This document shows positions 63,379 to 64,000 of a DNA stretch of 64,000 nucleotides, piece after piece (position 1 is the stretch's first letter; the number at the start of each line of letters is the position of its first letter). A program made the translations under genes and the position numbers. Where the stretch lies: positions 48,094,723-48,158,722 of the forward strand of contig OX465584.1 in assembly GCA_950022655.1 (NCBI GenBank). Reading direction: 5' to 3'. The notes beneath the pieces were generated by a model. That model did not search any database. It had not been told where the DNA came from and saw nothing but the letters and a program-made list of their open reading frames with translations. The DNA is from Alentia gelatinosa. Its lineage: Eukaryota; Annelida; Polychaeta; Phyllodocida; Polynoidae.

Positions 63379-64000
63379 GAATATACATCAATATATACTA
63401 GATATCATATAATTGTTTTTCTTAGCAACACGTATAGAGTACAGAGACATTGTTAGTTAATGAAGCAGTCACCAGTTGGTCAACAGTATGACCCCTATCA
63501 TTTTGTGGACAGTTCGTGCACTGTAGTTCTTTGTTCTTACAAATTAAACAATTTCAAAGTTTTACAATGCCTCTTTTCTCTCTACACCCATCCCAGTGTA
63601 AGATCACTTAAAGATCAAACCCCGGATATGTTTGTTTTCACATGAGATGCTCTACATACATATTTAAGAAAGGTTAGAATTGTGAGTGACCTATTATCAC
63701 TGACTTACCTTTGCACTTCCAGTTGTGAAGAACACCTGCTTTTTCACCTACAACAGTAGAGAACACCTACTCAGGGAGGGGGCAAAATGGTGCCCCCAGG
63801 GAATTTTAAAGCGTCTTTATTGAGTTTCTGTTAGGGGAACAGTTTTTCCAATTCAATTTTCGAAGAATATGATGAACAAACGTGATTTATGATATCTACA
63901 ATAAAGTATCTCCTCCAAATAGGAGGTTTCTCATTTGATTATACATTTTACGGTATGTCTCAAAGACACCAAATATTCTCATTGTGTATTTTAATAATTC
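63379..64000. other. Upstream flank of the second PLP gene copy; no other gene seen
   Basis: The first 60 bases resemble the flank of copy one. A small stem GGGGGCA/TGCCCCC lies at about 63779-63798. The rest is AT-rich. Confidence 0.4.

Noticed and set aside
1..64000. tRNA or rRNA genes
   Set aside because: No cloverleaf with A and B boxes and no rRNA-like block was noticed by eye. A tRNAscan-SE run would settle it.

Overview
This window looks like animal nuclear DNA, most likely from a marine invertebrate (a mollusc is my best guess, but the sequence does not prove it). It is AT-rich, has introns with GT..AG borders, and carries no prokaryotic operons, tRNA or rRNA genes. Most of it is transposable elements of many classes, often nested: LINEs, a Penelope-like element, a DIRS-like element, two very different Ty3/Gypsy elements, a piggyBac transposon, a piggyBac MITE and several hairpin or MITE elements. 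This mix, with Penelope, DIRS and giant Gypsy elements together, fits lophotrochozoan genomes.

Layout. 1-965: 3' piece of a LINE. 2171-2508: a 40-bp minisatellite. 3434-3791: piggyBac-type MITE. 3954-7430 (minus): the one clear host gene, a seven-exon PLP enzyme of the serine/threonine ammonia-lyase / serine racemase fold. 8303-9860: MITEs and hairpins. 10600-13823: a Penelope-like retroelement (RT plus GIY-YIG endonuclease) with a structured 3' region containing a hammerhead-like core. 15345-15502: a long palindrome.

16141-37050: a giant Ty3/Gypsy element with about 2.2-kb LTRs that are nearly identical, a 4-bp target duplication, gag, protease, RT, RNase H, integrase, about 4.5 kb of mostly non-coding DNA and an env-like gene. 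It has been split in the RT/RNase H region by a 2.8-kb piggyBac copy at TTAA. Gag and protease are linked by a textbook -1 frameshift heptamer. 37356-37901 is a solo LTR and 38656-39215 an LTR in reverse orientation, both related to the second Gypsy element. That element (about 39280-50301) lacks a 5' LTR, has gag-pro-pol, and carries between integrase and the 3' LTR an extra transcription unit of about 1,000 codons with its own TATA box that I do not recognise.

50302-51510: LINE 3' part. 51650-52155 (minus): possible host exons. 54429-55184: terminal-inverted-repeat element. 56384-59510 (minus): decayed DIRS-like element with RT, RNase H and tyrosine-recombinase remnants, containing a 305-bp MITE. 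60640-62545: LINE pieces, one with an internal inversion. 62979-63378 (minus): exons 1-2 of a second copy of the PLP enzyme, broken by a 5-bp deletion.

The genes do not form one pathway. The biological story is a host enzyme locus duplicated in direct orientation and then spread apart by more than 50 kb of repeated element insertion. The most unusual items are the extra gene in the second Gypsy element, the env-bearing giant Gypsy with antisense ORFs, shared palindromic arrays in two piggyBac families, and structured RNA signals.
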